This document shows, piece after piece, positions 19,702-27,184 of a stretch of 44,826 nucleotides of DNA. The translations under genes were made by a program, and so were the position numbers. The stretch is from REEB85 sp018971455 (GTDB lineage Bacteria; Pseudomonadota; Alphaproteobacteria; Acetobacterales; Acetobacteraceae): assembly GCA_028871195.1 (NCBI GenBank), contig JAGWNT010000024.1:1-44826 (forward strand), written 5' to 3'. How positions within the stretch are numbered: position 1 is the first letter of the stretch; each line of letters opens with the position of its first letter. Below the pieces are notes generated by a model. That model had not been told where the DNA came from, ran no database searches, and saw nothing but the letters and a program-made list of their open reading frames with translations.

Positions 19702-20487
19702 TCAGTCCTCGGACCGCTTCGGTTCAACCATCTTCGCCGCGATGATCGACATCTCATAGAGCGCGATCAGCGGCACCGCGAGCCCGGTCTGGGTGATGAC
19801 GTCCGGCGGCGCCAGGATGGCGGCGATGACGAACATGCCGACATAGGCATAGCGCCGGTAGCGCTTCAGCCCCTTCGAAGAGACGATGCCGACCTTGGCC
19901 ATCAGCGACAGCGCCACCGGCAGCTGGAAGGCGATGCCGAAGGCGAAGATCAGCTTCATCACCAGATCGAGGTATTCGCTGACCTTGAGCTCGGCGACGA
20001 TCGGCAGCCCGCCGGCGCCGGCCGCACTCTGGAAGCTCAGGAAGAACTTCCAGGCGAAGGGAAAGACGAAATAATAGGCCAGCGCCGCGCCCATGACGAA
20101 CAGCACCGGCGTGGCGATGAGGAAGGGCAGCATCGCCCGCTTCTCGCTGCGGTAGAGCCCGGGTGCGATGAACAGCCACAACTGCCCGACGATCACCGGC
20201 AGCGACAGCGCCAGCGCGCCGAACATCGCCACCTTGATGAAGGTGAAGAAGGGCTCGGTCAGGGAGGTGTAGATCATCCGCCGGCTGCCGCCGGACTGTT
20301 CGAGGATGTGCGCCACCGGCTCGGCGAGGAAGGAATAGATCGCGCCGTGGAAATAGTAGCAGACGAAAAACGCGAGCAGGAACGTGCCCGCCGACCACAT
20401 CAGCCGCGTGCGCAGCTCGATGAGATGCTCGAGCAGCGGCATCGGCTTGTCGTTGATGACGTCTTCTTCGGGATCTGCGCTGGCCAC
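19702..20487 (-). CDS. tatC: Twin-arginine translocase subunit TatC
   Basis: A 261-residue polytopic inner-membrane protein, the receptor for twin-arginine signal peptides. The N-terminal cytoplasmic segment MPLLEHLIELRTRLMWS contains the conserved Glu and Arg region, followed by six hydrophobic helices; SLTEPFFTFIKVAMFGAL and LFIAPGLYRSEKR are family signatures, with the loop Glu of TEPF. It forms the Tat receptor with TatB, encoded 15 nt upstream. A probable client, the RR-bearing sulfite dehydrogenase subunit at 31717-32940, is in the same window. Confidence 0.97.
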   Translation of the reverse strand: MASADPEEDVINDKPMPLLEHLIELRTRLMWSAGTFLLAFFVCYYFHGAIYSFLAEPVAHILEQSGGSRRMIYTSLTEPFFTFIKVAMFGALALSLPVIVGQLWLFIAPGLYRSEKRAMLPFLIATPVLFVMGAALAYYFVFPFAWKFFLSFQSAAGAGGLPIVAELKVSEYLDLVMKLIFAFGIAFQLPVALSLMAKVGIVSSKGLKRYRRYAYVGMFVIAAILAPPDVITQTGLAVPLIALYEMSIIAAKMVEPKRSED

Positions 20488-20502
20488 GGGAACCTGTCTG
20501 CT

Positions 20503-20973
20503 TCAGTAACGGATGGCGTCGGGCGGAATGAAGGCCGGCGGCTCGGGCCGGTTGGCGATCTCGGGCGGAATGAAGGCCGGCGCCTCCACCCCGGCATGCG
20601 CCACGCGGTCCACGCCCTCCGGGGCCGCGATGGTGTGCTCGGCCGGCTGCCCGATCTCGGTGGCCGTGCTCGCCGCCGGTTCGAACGGGTTGCCGGAGAA
20701 GGTGTCGGCCAGCGTGCCGTCCGGGTCGATGGCCCGCTCGACGGTGCCCTTGATGTCGAAATTGCGCAACTCGTTGATCTGGTCGCGCACCTCGCCAAGA
20801 TTGGCCTCGCGCACCATCTCGTCGAAATGGCCCTGGAACTCGCCGGCCATGCGGCGGGCCTTCTTGATCATCTCGGCGATGGTGCGGATGGCGACCGGCA
20901 TGTCCTTCGGCCCGATGGCAACGAGCGCCACCACGCCGATCATCGCGATCTCCATCCACGAAAAATTGAACAT
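20503..20973 (-). CDS. tatB: Sec-independent translocase subunit TatB
   Basis: A 156-residue TatB. The N-terminal membrane helix MFNFSWMEIAMIGVVALVAI contains the conserved Glu8, followed by the GPKDMP hinge and an amphipathic helix (RTIAEMIKKARRMAGEFQGH). The C-terminal half is low-complexity and ends with two copies of an AFIPP(E/D)(I/A) motif. The residue at position 8 and the GPKDMP hinge separate it from TatA. It lies 15 nt upstream of tatC. The gap to scpB on the other side is only 74 nt, too small for a tatA gene, which is normally found there. Confidence 0.93.
   Translation of the reverse strand: MFNFSWMEIAMIGVVALVAIGPKDMPVAIRTIAEMIKKARRMAGEFQGHFDEMVREANLGEVRDQINELRNFDIKGTVERAIDPDGTLADTFSGNPFEPAASTATEIGQPAEHTIAAPEGVDRVAHAGVEAPAFIPPEIANRPEPPAFIPPDAIRY
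20519..20582. repeat. 22-bp direct repeat within the tatB 3' end
   Basis: Two identical 22-nt copies at 20519-20540 and 20561-20582 begin at equal positions of the codon frame (42-nt spacing, 14 codons). They encode the repeated PAFIPP motif in the TatB tail. This part of TatB is not required to be conserved in the family, so the duplication is probably tolerated drift by slippage or local duplication. Confidence 0.8.
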
Positions 20974-21047
20974 ACCCGAACCACCTCTCCGGCGGGGTTG
21001 CTAGCAGGATTTTTGACCGACGGGAAACCGCTGGACCGGGGGCGAAA

Positions 21048-21710
21048 TCAACCCGGCCCGGACGATGTCTCCGGCGGTGCCGGGGGGGGCGTTTGCGGCA
21101 GCTCCTCGCCGGCGGCCGGCGCCGGCGCGACGGCGGAAGGCGGTTCCACCAGCAGATCCTCGCGCCGCGGCAGGGCGCGCAGATCGGCCAGGCCGAACTG
21201 CGCCAGGAAGGCCGGCGTGGTGCCCCACAGCGTCGGCCGCCCGGGCGTCTCGCGCCGGCCGCAGGGGGCGATCAGCCCGCCCTCCAGCAGCGCGTCCAGC
21301 GTCGCCTGGGCGAGCGAGGCGCCACGGATCTCCTCGATCTCGGGCCGCGTCACCGGCTGGTGATAGGCGACGATCGCCAGCGTCTCCATCGCCGCGCGCG
21401 GCAGCCGGCGCGGCACCTGCACGACGCGCGTCAGCCGGGCGGCCAGATCGGGCGCGGTGCGGAACTGCCAGCCGCCCCCGACCTCGACCAGCTCCACGCC
21501 GCGCCCGGCATAGCGCGCCCGCAGGGCGGCCAGCACGGCCTCGGCATCCGCCCCGTCGGGTAGGAGCTGGGCCAGCGAGCGGGCCAGCACCGGCTCGGCG
21601 CGGGCGAACACCAGCGCCTCGGCCAGGCGCACCATGTCCTCGAAGCCGGCGTCGGGGGGCGCCGCGCCCGGCGCCTCGTCCGGCACCTGGGGGGCCGCCG
21701 CGTCACTCAT
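21048..21710 (-). CDS. scpB: Segregation and condensation protein ScpB
   Basis: A 220-residue winged-helix protein that joins SMC and ScpA in the bacterial condensin. Family segments are VRLAEALVFARAEPVLARSL, GGGWQFRTAPDLAARL, LPRAAMETLAIVAYHQPVTR and PTLWGTTPAFLAQFGLADL. Three in-frame ATGs exist (21728, 21716, 21710). I chose 21710 because AGGAG at 21718-21722 is 7 nt away, ideal spacing, and the start overlaps the scpA stop by 8 nt. The last 30 residues are a Pro/Ala-rich tail. Confidence 0.92.
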   Translation of the reverse strand: MSDAAAPQVPDEAPGAAPPDAGFEDMVRLAEALVFARAEPVLARSLAQLLPDGADAEAVLAALRARYAGRGVELVEVGGGWQFRTAPDLAARLTRVVQVPRRLPRAAMETLAIVAYHQPVTRPEIEEIRGASLAQATLDALLEGGLIAPCGRRETPGRPTLWGTTPAFLAQFGLADLRALPRREDLLVEPPSAVAPAPAAGEELPQTPPPAPPETSSGPG

Positions 21711-22482
21711 GCTCATGCTCCTCGCCATCCTCCACCCGCCGCACCAGGATCGGCCCGAACGCCGATTCCTGGCGCAGCCGCAGCGCGCCGCCGCGCGCCA
21801 TCTCCAGCCCGGCCAGCAGCGTGCTGGCCAGCGCCGCCCGCCGCTCCAGCGGGCCGGTCAGGCTCTCCGGCAGGAAGCGCTCCAGAATCGCCCAGTCCGG
21901 CAGGCTGCCCATCAGCCCCTCCAGCCGAGCCAGCGCGTCCTGCACGCCCCACAGGTTCATCGGCGCCGGCCGATACTGCCGCGTGCCGGCCGCCCGGCGC
22001 AGTCCGGCCAGATAGGCGCGAAGCAGGCCGCCGACATCGAGCGCCAGGCGCGAGCGGTCGGTGACGGTGAAATCCTCCGGCTCGCCGCGGGCGAACACCT
22101 CATGGCCAAGCTGCGGGCGCTGGCCGAGCCAGAGCACCGCCGCGCGCATCGCCTGCAGATCGAGCAGCCGCGCGGCGAGCACCTCGGCGGCCGCCTCGCC
22201 CTCCTCGGCCGCCTCGCTGCCGCGCGGCAGCAGCAGGCGCGATTTCAGCCAGGCCAGCCAGGCCGCCATCACCAGCCAGTCCGCCGCCAACTCCAGGCGC
22301 ACGCGCCGCGCGCCCTCCACCACGGCGAGGAACTGCTCGACCAGCGCGAGGATGGAGATGCGCGCGAGATCGAGCTTCTGGGCGCGCGCCAGCTCCAGCA
22401 GCAGGTCGAGCGGACCCTCGAAGCCGTCGAGCTGGAGCAGCAGCGCGTCGGGCGGGGCGGCGGCAGGCGGCGGCTCAGCCAT
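21703..22482 (-). CDS. scpA: Segregation and condensation protein ScpA (kleisin)
   Basis: A 259-residue kleisin. It carries LQLDGFEGPLDLLLELARAQ and LDLARISILALVEQFLAVVE near the N-terminus, ELAADWLVMAAWLAWLKSRL for SMC-neck binding, and a C-terminal winged-helix ending in MARGGALRLRQESAFGPILV. It closes the SMC ring together with ScpB. The gene start overlaps the site-2 protease stop by 8 nt and its end overlaps scpB, so the three are translated as a coupled set. Confidence 0.95.
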   Translation of the reverse strand: MAEPPPAAAPPDALLLQLDGFEGPLDLLLELARAQKLDLARISILALVEQFLAVVEGARRVRLELAADWLVMAAWLAWLKSRLLLPRGSEAAEEGEAAAEVLAARLLDLQAMRAAVLWLGQRPQLGHEVFARGEPEDFTVTDRSRLALDVGGLLRAYLAGLRRAAGTRQYRPAPMNLWGVQDALARLEGLMGSLPDWAILERFLPESLTGPLERRAALASTLLAGLEMARGGALRLRQESAFGPILVRRVEDGEEHEHE

Positions 22483-23173
22483 GCGGACCGTGCCCGGCCA
22501 GGACCAGCACGAGGTTCATCGCGCGCGGCAGCACGTCGTTGAGCACGGCGCCCACCGGGTCGAACTGCACGCCGGCGAGGTCGCGCAGCATTTCGGGCAG
22601 CAGGAACACCACCAGCAGCACGATCAGGATGCCCGCCCGCTCCAGCCCCGCCCAGACCTTCGCCGCGCGCTCCGGCAGCAGGCCGACGGCGATCCGCCCG
22701 CCATCCATCGGCGGGATCGGCAGCAGGTTGAACAGGCCGAGAATCAGGTTGTAGAGCATGAAGTAGAAGACGAACCGGGTCAGCAGATCGCCGCCCGCCA
22801 CCGGCAGCCAGGCATCGGCATGCAGGGCGAGCGCGCCGAGCCAGGCGAGCAGGAAGTTCATCGCCGGCCCCGCCGCGGCGACGATCATCATGCCGCGCCG
22901 CGGGTTGGCGAAGCGCCATGCCGCCACCGGCACCGGCTTGGCCCAGCCGAACATGAACGCCACGCGCCCGATGGTCAGCAGCTGGCCGATCAGCAGCAGG
23001 CCGGGCAGGATGATGGTGCCGAACCGGTCGATATGCATCAGCGGGTTGAGCGACAGGCGGCCCATCCGCTTGGCGGTGTCGTCGCCCATGGCCAGCGCCG
23101 CGTAGCCGTGCGCCGCCTCGTGCAGCGTGATGGCCAGCACGGCGGCCAGCAGCCCCAGAATGATGTCGGTCAA
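22475..23173 (-). CDS. Site-2 protease family (M50-type) membrane metalloprotease
   Basis: A 232-residue integral membrane zinc protease of the small site-2 protease group without a PDZ domain. The zinc motif ITLHEAAHGYAA (His18, Glu19, His22) lies in the first helix, and the third ligand is in NLLPIPPMDGGRI (Asp157); AAAGPAMNFLLAWL is another family signature. Five or six membrane segments are evident. Such enzymes cut membrane-embedded substrates, but the substrate of this small subgroup is unknown. It overlaps nagZ by 4 nt and scpA by 8 nt, placing it inside the envelope/chromosome housekeeping operon. Confidence 0.93.
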   Translation of the reverse strand: MTDIILGLLAAVLAITLHEAAHGYAALAMGDDTAKRMGRLSLNPLMHIDRFGTIILPGLLLIGQLLTIGRVAFMFGWAKPVPVAAWRFANPRRGMMIVAAAGPAMNFLLAWLGALALHADAWLPVAGGDLLTRFVFYFMLYNLILGLFNLLPIPPMDGGRIAVGLLPERAAKVWAGLERAGILIVLLVVFLLPEMLRDLAGVQFDPVGAVLNDVLPRAMNLVLVLAGHGPHG

Positions 23174-24150
23174 AGTGCCAATCCGTCCCGTTCCGCGCCC
23201 AGCGCGGCAGGGTCTAGCGCCAAACGCCGGGCGGAGGCGAGGGCGTGGGCCGCGCCCAGCCGGGCGGAGGCGGCCGGCGTGAGGTCGCCGACCGCCTCCA
23301 GCACCGCGGCATTGCCGGATCCAGGACAGTAAAGGGCGATGTCGCAGCCCGCCGCCAGAGCGGCGCGGGCGCGCGCGGCCGGGGCGCCGGCCAGCGCCTG
23401 CATGGCCAGATCGTCCGAGACCAGCAGACCGGCAAACCCCAGCCGGCCGCGGATGATCTCCCGCACGACCACGGGCGACAGCGTCGCCGGCCGCGCGCCG
23501 TCCCAGGCGGGGTAGGTGATATGGGCGGTCATCATGGCCGGAAGATCGGCATTGGCGGCGAAGGGGACAAGGTCGGGCCCGGCATCCGCCACCACCGGCA
23601 GGTCATGGTGGCTGTCCACCCGCGCCTGCCCGTGCCCCGGCGCATGCTTGCCCACCGGAATCACGCCCGCCGCCAGCAGCCCCGCCGCCAGCGCCCGGCC
23701 GAGCCGCGCCACCACCGCCGGATCAGCCGCGAAGGCGCGGTCGCCGATCACCCCGTGGGCGCCCGCGACGGCGCGGTCGAGCACCGGGGCGCAGACGGTG
23801 TCGAAGCCCATCGCGGCGCAATCGAGCCCGATCAGCGCCCCGGTCAGCCAGGCCGCCCGCAGCCCGGCCGCCATGTCGCGCGCGAACAGCGCCCCGAGGG
23901 CGGCGGCCGGCGGATGGCCGCGCCAGTGCGGCGGCCGCAGGCGGGCGACGCGCCCGCCCTCCTGGTCCACCATCAGCACGGCCCCTGGCGGCAAAACCCG
24001 GCGCAGCGCGGCGCACAGCGCGCGCAGCTGGGCGGGGCTGCTCACATTGCGCCCGAACAGGATCACCCCCGCCGGCGCCTGGGCGCGCAGCAGCGCCGCC
24101 TCCCCGGCGTCCAGCTCCGTCCCCGCGATCCCGATGATGGCCGCTTTCAT
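23170..24150 (-). CDS. nagZ: Beta-N-acetylhexosaminidase NagZ
   Basis: A 326-residue glycoside hydrolase family 3 enzyme that removes GlcNAc from anhydro-muropeptides in peptidoglycan recycling. The substrate loop reads VGKHAPGHGQARVDSHHDLP (residues 167-186) with the catalytic-dyad DSH at 179-181; the nucleophile Asp is in LLVSDDLAM at 246. The usual KHFPGHG or KHIPGHG is KHAPGHG here, a mild substitution. VDQEGGRVARLRPP (61-74) is also diagnostic. A cytosolic location is expected as there is no signal peptide. The gap of 171 nt to the SPOR gene holds no recognisable gene. Confidence 0.94.
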   Translation of the reverse strand: MKAAIIGIAGTELDAGEAALLRAQAPAGVILFGRNVSSPAQLRALCAALRRVLPPGAVLMVDQEGGRVARLRPPHWRGHPPAAALGALFARDMAAGLRAAWLTGALIGLDCAAMGFDTVCAPVLDRAVAGAHGVIGDRAFAADPAVVARLGRALAAGLLAAGVIPVGKHAPGHGQARVDSHHDLPVVADAGPDLVPFAANADLPAMMTAHITYPAWDGARPATLSPVVVREIIRGRLGFAGLLVSDDLAMQALAGAPAARARAALAAGCDIALYCPGSGNAAVLEAVGDLTPAASARLGAAHALASARRLALDPAALGAERDGLAL

Positions 24151-24321
24151 GCGGCGTCTCTAGGCCGGACGCGGGGCGGCGTCCATGCCGCCCGGGGGAA
24201 GACCGGGCCGCGCGGGGCGTGCCGGAACCCTGCCCGCGTCAGGCCGTCAGCGCACGCAAACCGTGATCATCGGCCGGGCGCATCGACCACGGCGCGCAGG
24301 GCCGCCGCCGCGACCGGCGCC

Positions 24322-25329
24322 TCAGAAGCTCGCCACCGCGCAGCCGCCGCCATGGGCCTTGACCTCGCGGCAGAAGCTTTGCGCCTGGGCGGTGTCGGCG
24401 AAGCCGCCGGTGCGCAGACGCCAGAACACATGCCCGTTGGCGACGACGCGCATCACCGCCGGCGCGCGGCCGCGCAGGACGGAGGGCATGCGGTGATCGA
24501 GACGCGTCCACTCGGCGCGCGCCGCCTGCTCCGAGCCGAGGGCGGCGAACTGCACCTGCACGCCATGCCCGGGCGCGACCCTCGCCGCCGGCCTGGCCGG
24601 CTCCGGCCGCGCCGCCACGCGGTTCGGCGCGGCGGGCAGCGCCGCCGAGGGGATTGCGGCCGCCGGGCGAGTTTGGGCGGCGGGTGCCGGCTCGGCCCGC
24701 GCGAGGGCATGGCCAGGCTCGGCCGGCCGCTCCGTCACCCAGCCGCCGGATGAAGCCGGCGCCGCCGGGTGCTCGGCGGTCTTCGGCCCGATCATGCGCG
24801 AGAGCGGAACCGGCGCCGCGGCGGCCGGCGGGCTCGCCGCGGCCGTCCGAGAGTCGGTCTGGACGCCGGTCTGGGTGCCGGTCTGGCCGGACGCCTGAGC
24901 AGGGGTCTCGGCGGCGGGAGGCGGAGCGGCGGCCAGGGTGGCGGCGGCGGCGGCCTTGGCGTTCGCCGCCTCCTGCGCCTTCAGCGCGGCCAGCGCCGGG
25001 GTCTCGGGCGGCGGCGCGAGGGCCGCCTCTCCGGCGGCGGTCCGGTCCGACAGGATGCTCTCATTGGCCCCGGCGACCTGCATGCCGCCGGCATCGGCGG
25101 GCTTCACCCGCACCGGGCCGCTCGGCGCCTGCACCACCGGCACGCCGCCGCGCCCGCCGCCGATCAGCGTCCAGCCGCCCATGATGACCAGCAAGGCCGC
25201 GCCGATGCCGCCGGCGATGATGGCGAGGCGTCGTGTGTTGGGGTCGACCCGCGGCGCCGGGCGCGCCATGCGGTAGCCGGGCGTCATCGCCGGCATCGGA
25301 ATATCCAGCTCGTCGCGTAATGCCACCAT
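24322..25329 (-). CDS. SPOR-domain membrane protein
   Basis: A 335-residue single-pass protein: a short cytoplasmic N-terminus, a membrane segment at about residues 35-56 (LAIIAGGIGAALLVIMGGW), a long Ala/Pro/Thr-rich linker (about 60-260), and a C-terminal SPOR domain from about 262 (VQFAALGSEQAARAEWTRL, FWRLRTGGFADTAQAQSFCR). SPOR domains bind denuded glycan strands and often locate proteins to the division septum. It sits between argS (33 nt upstream) and nagZ, the usual position of this gene in alphaproteobacteria. The C-terminus has two cysteines (FCREVKAHGGGCAV), a pattern known in some SPOR domains. Confidence 0.9.
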   Translation of the reverse strand: MVALRDELDIPMPAMTPGYRMARPAPRVDPNTRRLAIIAGGIGAALLVIMGGWTLIGGGRGGVPVVQAPSGPVRVKPADAGGMQVAGANESILSDRTAAGEAALAPPPETPALAALKAQEAANAKAAAAATLAAAPPPAAETPAQASGQTGTQTGVQTDSRTAAASPPAAAAPVPLSRMIGPKTAEHPAAPASSGGWVTERPAEPGHALARAEPAPAAQTRPAAAIPSAALPAAPNRVAARPEPARPAARVAPGHGVQVQFAALGSEQAARAEWTRLDHRMPSVLRGRAPAVMRVVANGHVFWRLRTGGFADTAQAQSFCREVKAHGGGCAVASF

Positions 25330-25362
25330 CGCCTGCGCCCCAGTTCCTGTCTCGCGCCGCCC

Positions 25363-27171
25363 TCAGCGCATCTCCTCCACCGGCGCCACACCCATGATCG
25401 CCAGCCCGGAGCGGATCACCGCCGCCGTCGCCGCCACCAGCACCAGCCGCGCCCGGGTTTCCGGCAGCCGCTCGGGTTGGAGGAAGCGCAGCGCCGCGTC
25501 ATCCCGTCCGCGGTGCCACAACATATGAAAGTCGCCGGCTAAATCATAGAGGAAAAACGCTATTCTGTGCGGCTCGCGGGCCATGGCCGCCCCCTCGACG
25601 AGGCGCGGCCAGGCGCCCAGCCGACGGATCAGCGCCATCTCCGCCTCATCGGCCAGGCTGTCGAGCGCGGCATGGGCGAGCGCGGCATGGGCGAGCGCAG
25701 CCTCGCCCAGGGCCGCCTCGCCCAAGGCCGCCTCGCCCAGCAACTCGGCGGCCGCGCGCAGCACGCTGCGGCAGCGGGCATGGGCGTACTGCACGTAGAA
25801 GACCGGGTTCTCCCGCGTCTGCGCCACCGCCGCGTCGATATCGAACTCCATCTGCGCGTCGGCCTTGCGCGTCAGCATGGTGAAGCGCACCGCGTCACGC
25901 CCGACCTCGTCGATCAGGTCGCGCAGGGTGATGAAGGTGCCGGCGCGCTTGGACATGCGCACCGGCTGGCCGTCCTTCAGCACGTGCACAATCTGGCACA
26001 GCACGATGTCGAGCGAGCCGCCCAGCGCGCGGGCGGCCGCCCGCATGCGGGTGACGTAGCCGCCATGATCGGCCCCCCAGACGTCGATCATGGTGGCGAA
26101 GCCACGCGCCACCTTGTCGGCATGATAGGCGATGTCGTTGGCGAAATACGTGTTGGAGCCATCGGATTTGCGCAGCGGCCGATCGACGTCGTCGCCGAAT
26201 CTCGTGGCGCGGAACAGCGTCTGCTCGCGCGGCTCCCAATCCTCCGGGGTCTTTCCCTTGGGCGGCTCCAGCACGCCCTCATAGACCAGCCCGAGGTCGC
26301 GCAGCCGCGCGATGGTACGATCGACCGCGCCCTCGGCGATCAGCCGCGCCTCGGAGGTGAACACCGCCTGCTCGACGCCGAGCAGGGCGAGATCGGCGCG
26401 GATCGAGGCCAGCATGCGCGCCAGGGCGAAATCGCGCACGGTGGCGAGCCACGATTCGGCGGCGGCGATGCGCGCGCCCGGCGCGGCCAGCGTGGCGCCG
26501 AAGGAAGCGGCCAGCTCGGCGCCGACCTCGACCAGGTAGTCGCCGCCATATTGCAGCCCGCCCGGCACGGCGGCCGCGTACTCGGCCTCGCTGAGCGTCG
26601 TGCCCAGCGCCTGCAGGTAGCGCCAGTACACGGCATAGGCGAGGGCCGTCACCTGGTTGCCGGAATCGTTGATGTAATATTCCTTGGTGACGGCGAAGCC
26701 CGCCTTGGCGAGCAGGTTGGAGAGCGCGTCGCCCACCACCGCCCCCCGGCAATGGCCGACATGCATCGGCCCGGTCGGGTTGGCCGAGACGTATTCGATG
26801 TTCACCGCGACGCCCTGGCCGATGGCGCTGTCGCCATAGGCCTCGCCGGCGCGCAGGATGGCCGCCAGATTGGCCCGCCACAGTTGCGGGCGCAGCCGCA
26901 GATTGACGAAGCCCGGCCCGGCCGGCGTCGCCTCGGCGATGTGCGGGTCGGTCATCAGCGCCGCCGCCAGCGCCGCCGCGAGTTCCGCCGGCCGGCGCCC
27001 CGCCCCCTTGGCCGCCAGCATCGCCGCATTGGTCGCCAGCTCGCCATGCGCCGCCTCGCGCGTCGCCGTCACCTCGACCCGGGCGGCGACCTCCTCGGAC
27101 AGGCCGGGAACCAGAGCGTGCAGCTCGTGCAGGATGCGGGCGCGGATATCCGCGTAGATGTTATCGGTCAT
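25363..27171 (-). CDS. argS: Arginyl-tRNA synthetase
   Basis: A 602-residue class I synthetase. The HIGH signature is NPTGPMHVGHCRGAVVGD (His137, His140), preceded by the ArgS N-terminal domain; EYYINDSGNQ and VRMSKRAG (the KMSKS equivalent) follow, and the C-terminal DALR anticodon-binding domain starts near residue 470. ATG 27171 (MTDNIYADIR) gives the canonical N-terminus; upstream in-frame starts add an unrelated stretch. The DALR domain contains an unusual array of five pentapeptides (GEAAL three times, AHAAL twice). It starts 13 nt after the dgt stop. Confidence 0.96.
   Translation of the reverse strand: MTDNIYADIRARILHELHALVPGLSEEVAARVEVTATREAAHGELATNAAMLAAKGAGRRPAELAAALAAALMTDPHIAEATPAGPGFVNLRLRPQLWRANLAAILRAGEAYGDSAIGQGVAVNIEYVSANPTGPMHVGHCRGAVVGDALSNLLAKAGFAVTKEYYINDSGNQVTALAYAVYWRYLQALGTTLSEAEYAAAVPGGLQYGGDYLVEVGAELAASFGATLAAPGARIAAAESWLATVRDFALARMLASIRADLALLGVEQAVFTSEARLIAEGAVDRTIARLRDLGLVYEGVLEPPKGKTPEDWEPREQTLFRATRFGDDVDRPLRKSDGSNTYFANDIAYHADKVARGFATMIDVWGADHGGYVTRMRAAARALGGSLDIVLCQIVHVLKDGQPVRMSKRAGTFITLRDLIDEVGRDAVRFTMLTRKADAQMEFDIDAAVAQTRENPVFYVQYAHARCRSVLRAAAELLGEAALGEAALGEAALAHAALAHAALDSLADEAEMALIRRLGAWPRLVEGAAMAREPHRIAFFLYDLAGDFHMLWHRGRDDAALRFLQPERLPETRARLVLVAATAAVIRSGLAIMGVAPVEEMR
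25663..25737. repeat. Five 15-nt tandem repeats within argS
   Basis: Five consecutive 15-nt units run at 25663-25677, 25678-25692, 25693-25707, 25708-25722 and 25723-25737. The first two are identical; the last two differ at one base. On the minus strand they code for GEAAL, GEAAL, GEAAL, AHAAL, AHAAL, so the reading frame is kept and the insert adds a short Ala-rich helical stretch at the start of the anticodon-binding domain. Confidence 0.9.
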
Positions 27172-27184
27172 AATTGTTCCAGAT

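Noticed and set aside
20673..20697. tRNA-like T-loop sequence GGTTCGAAC
   Set aside because: It lies inside the tatB coding region and no acceptor or anticodon stem can be built around it.
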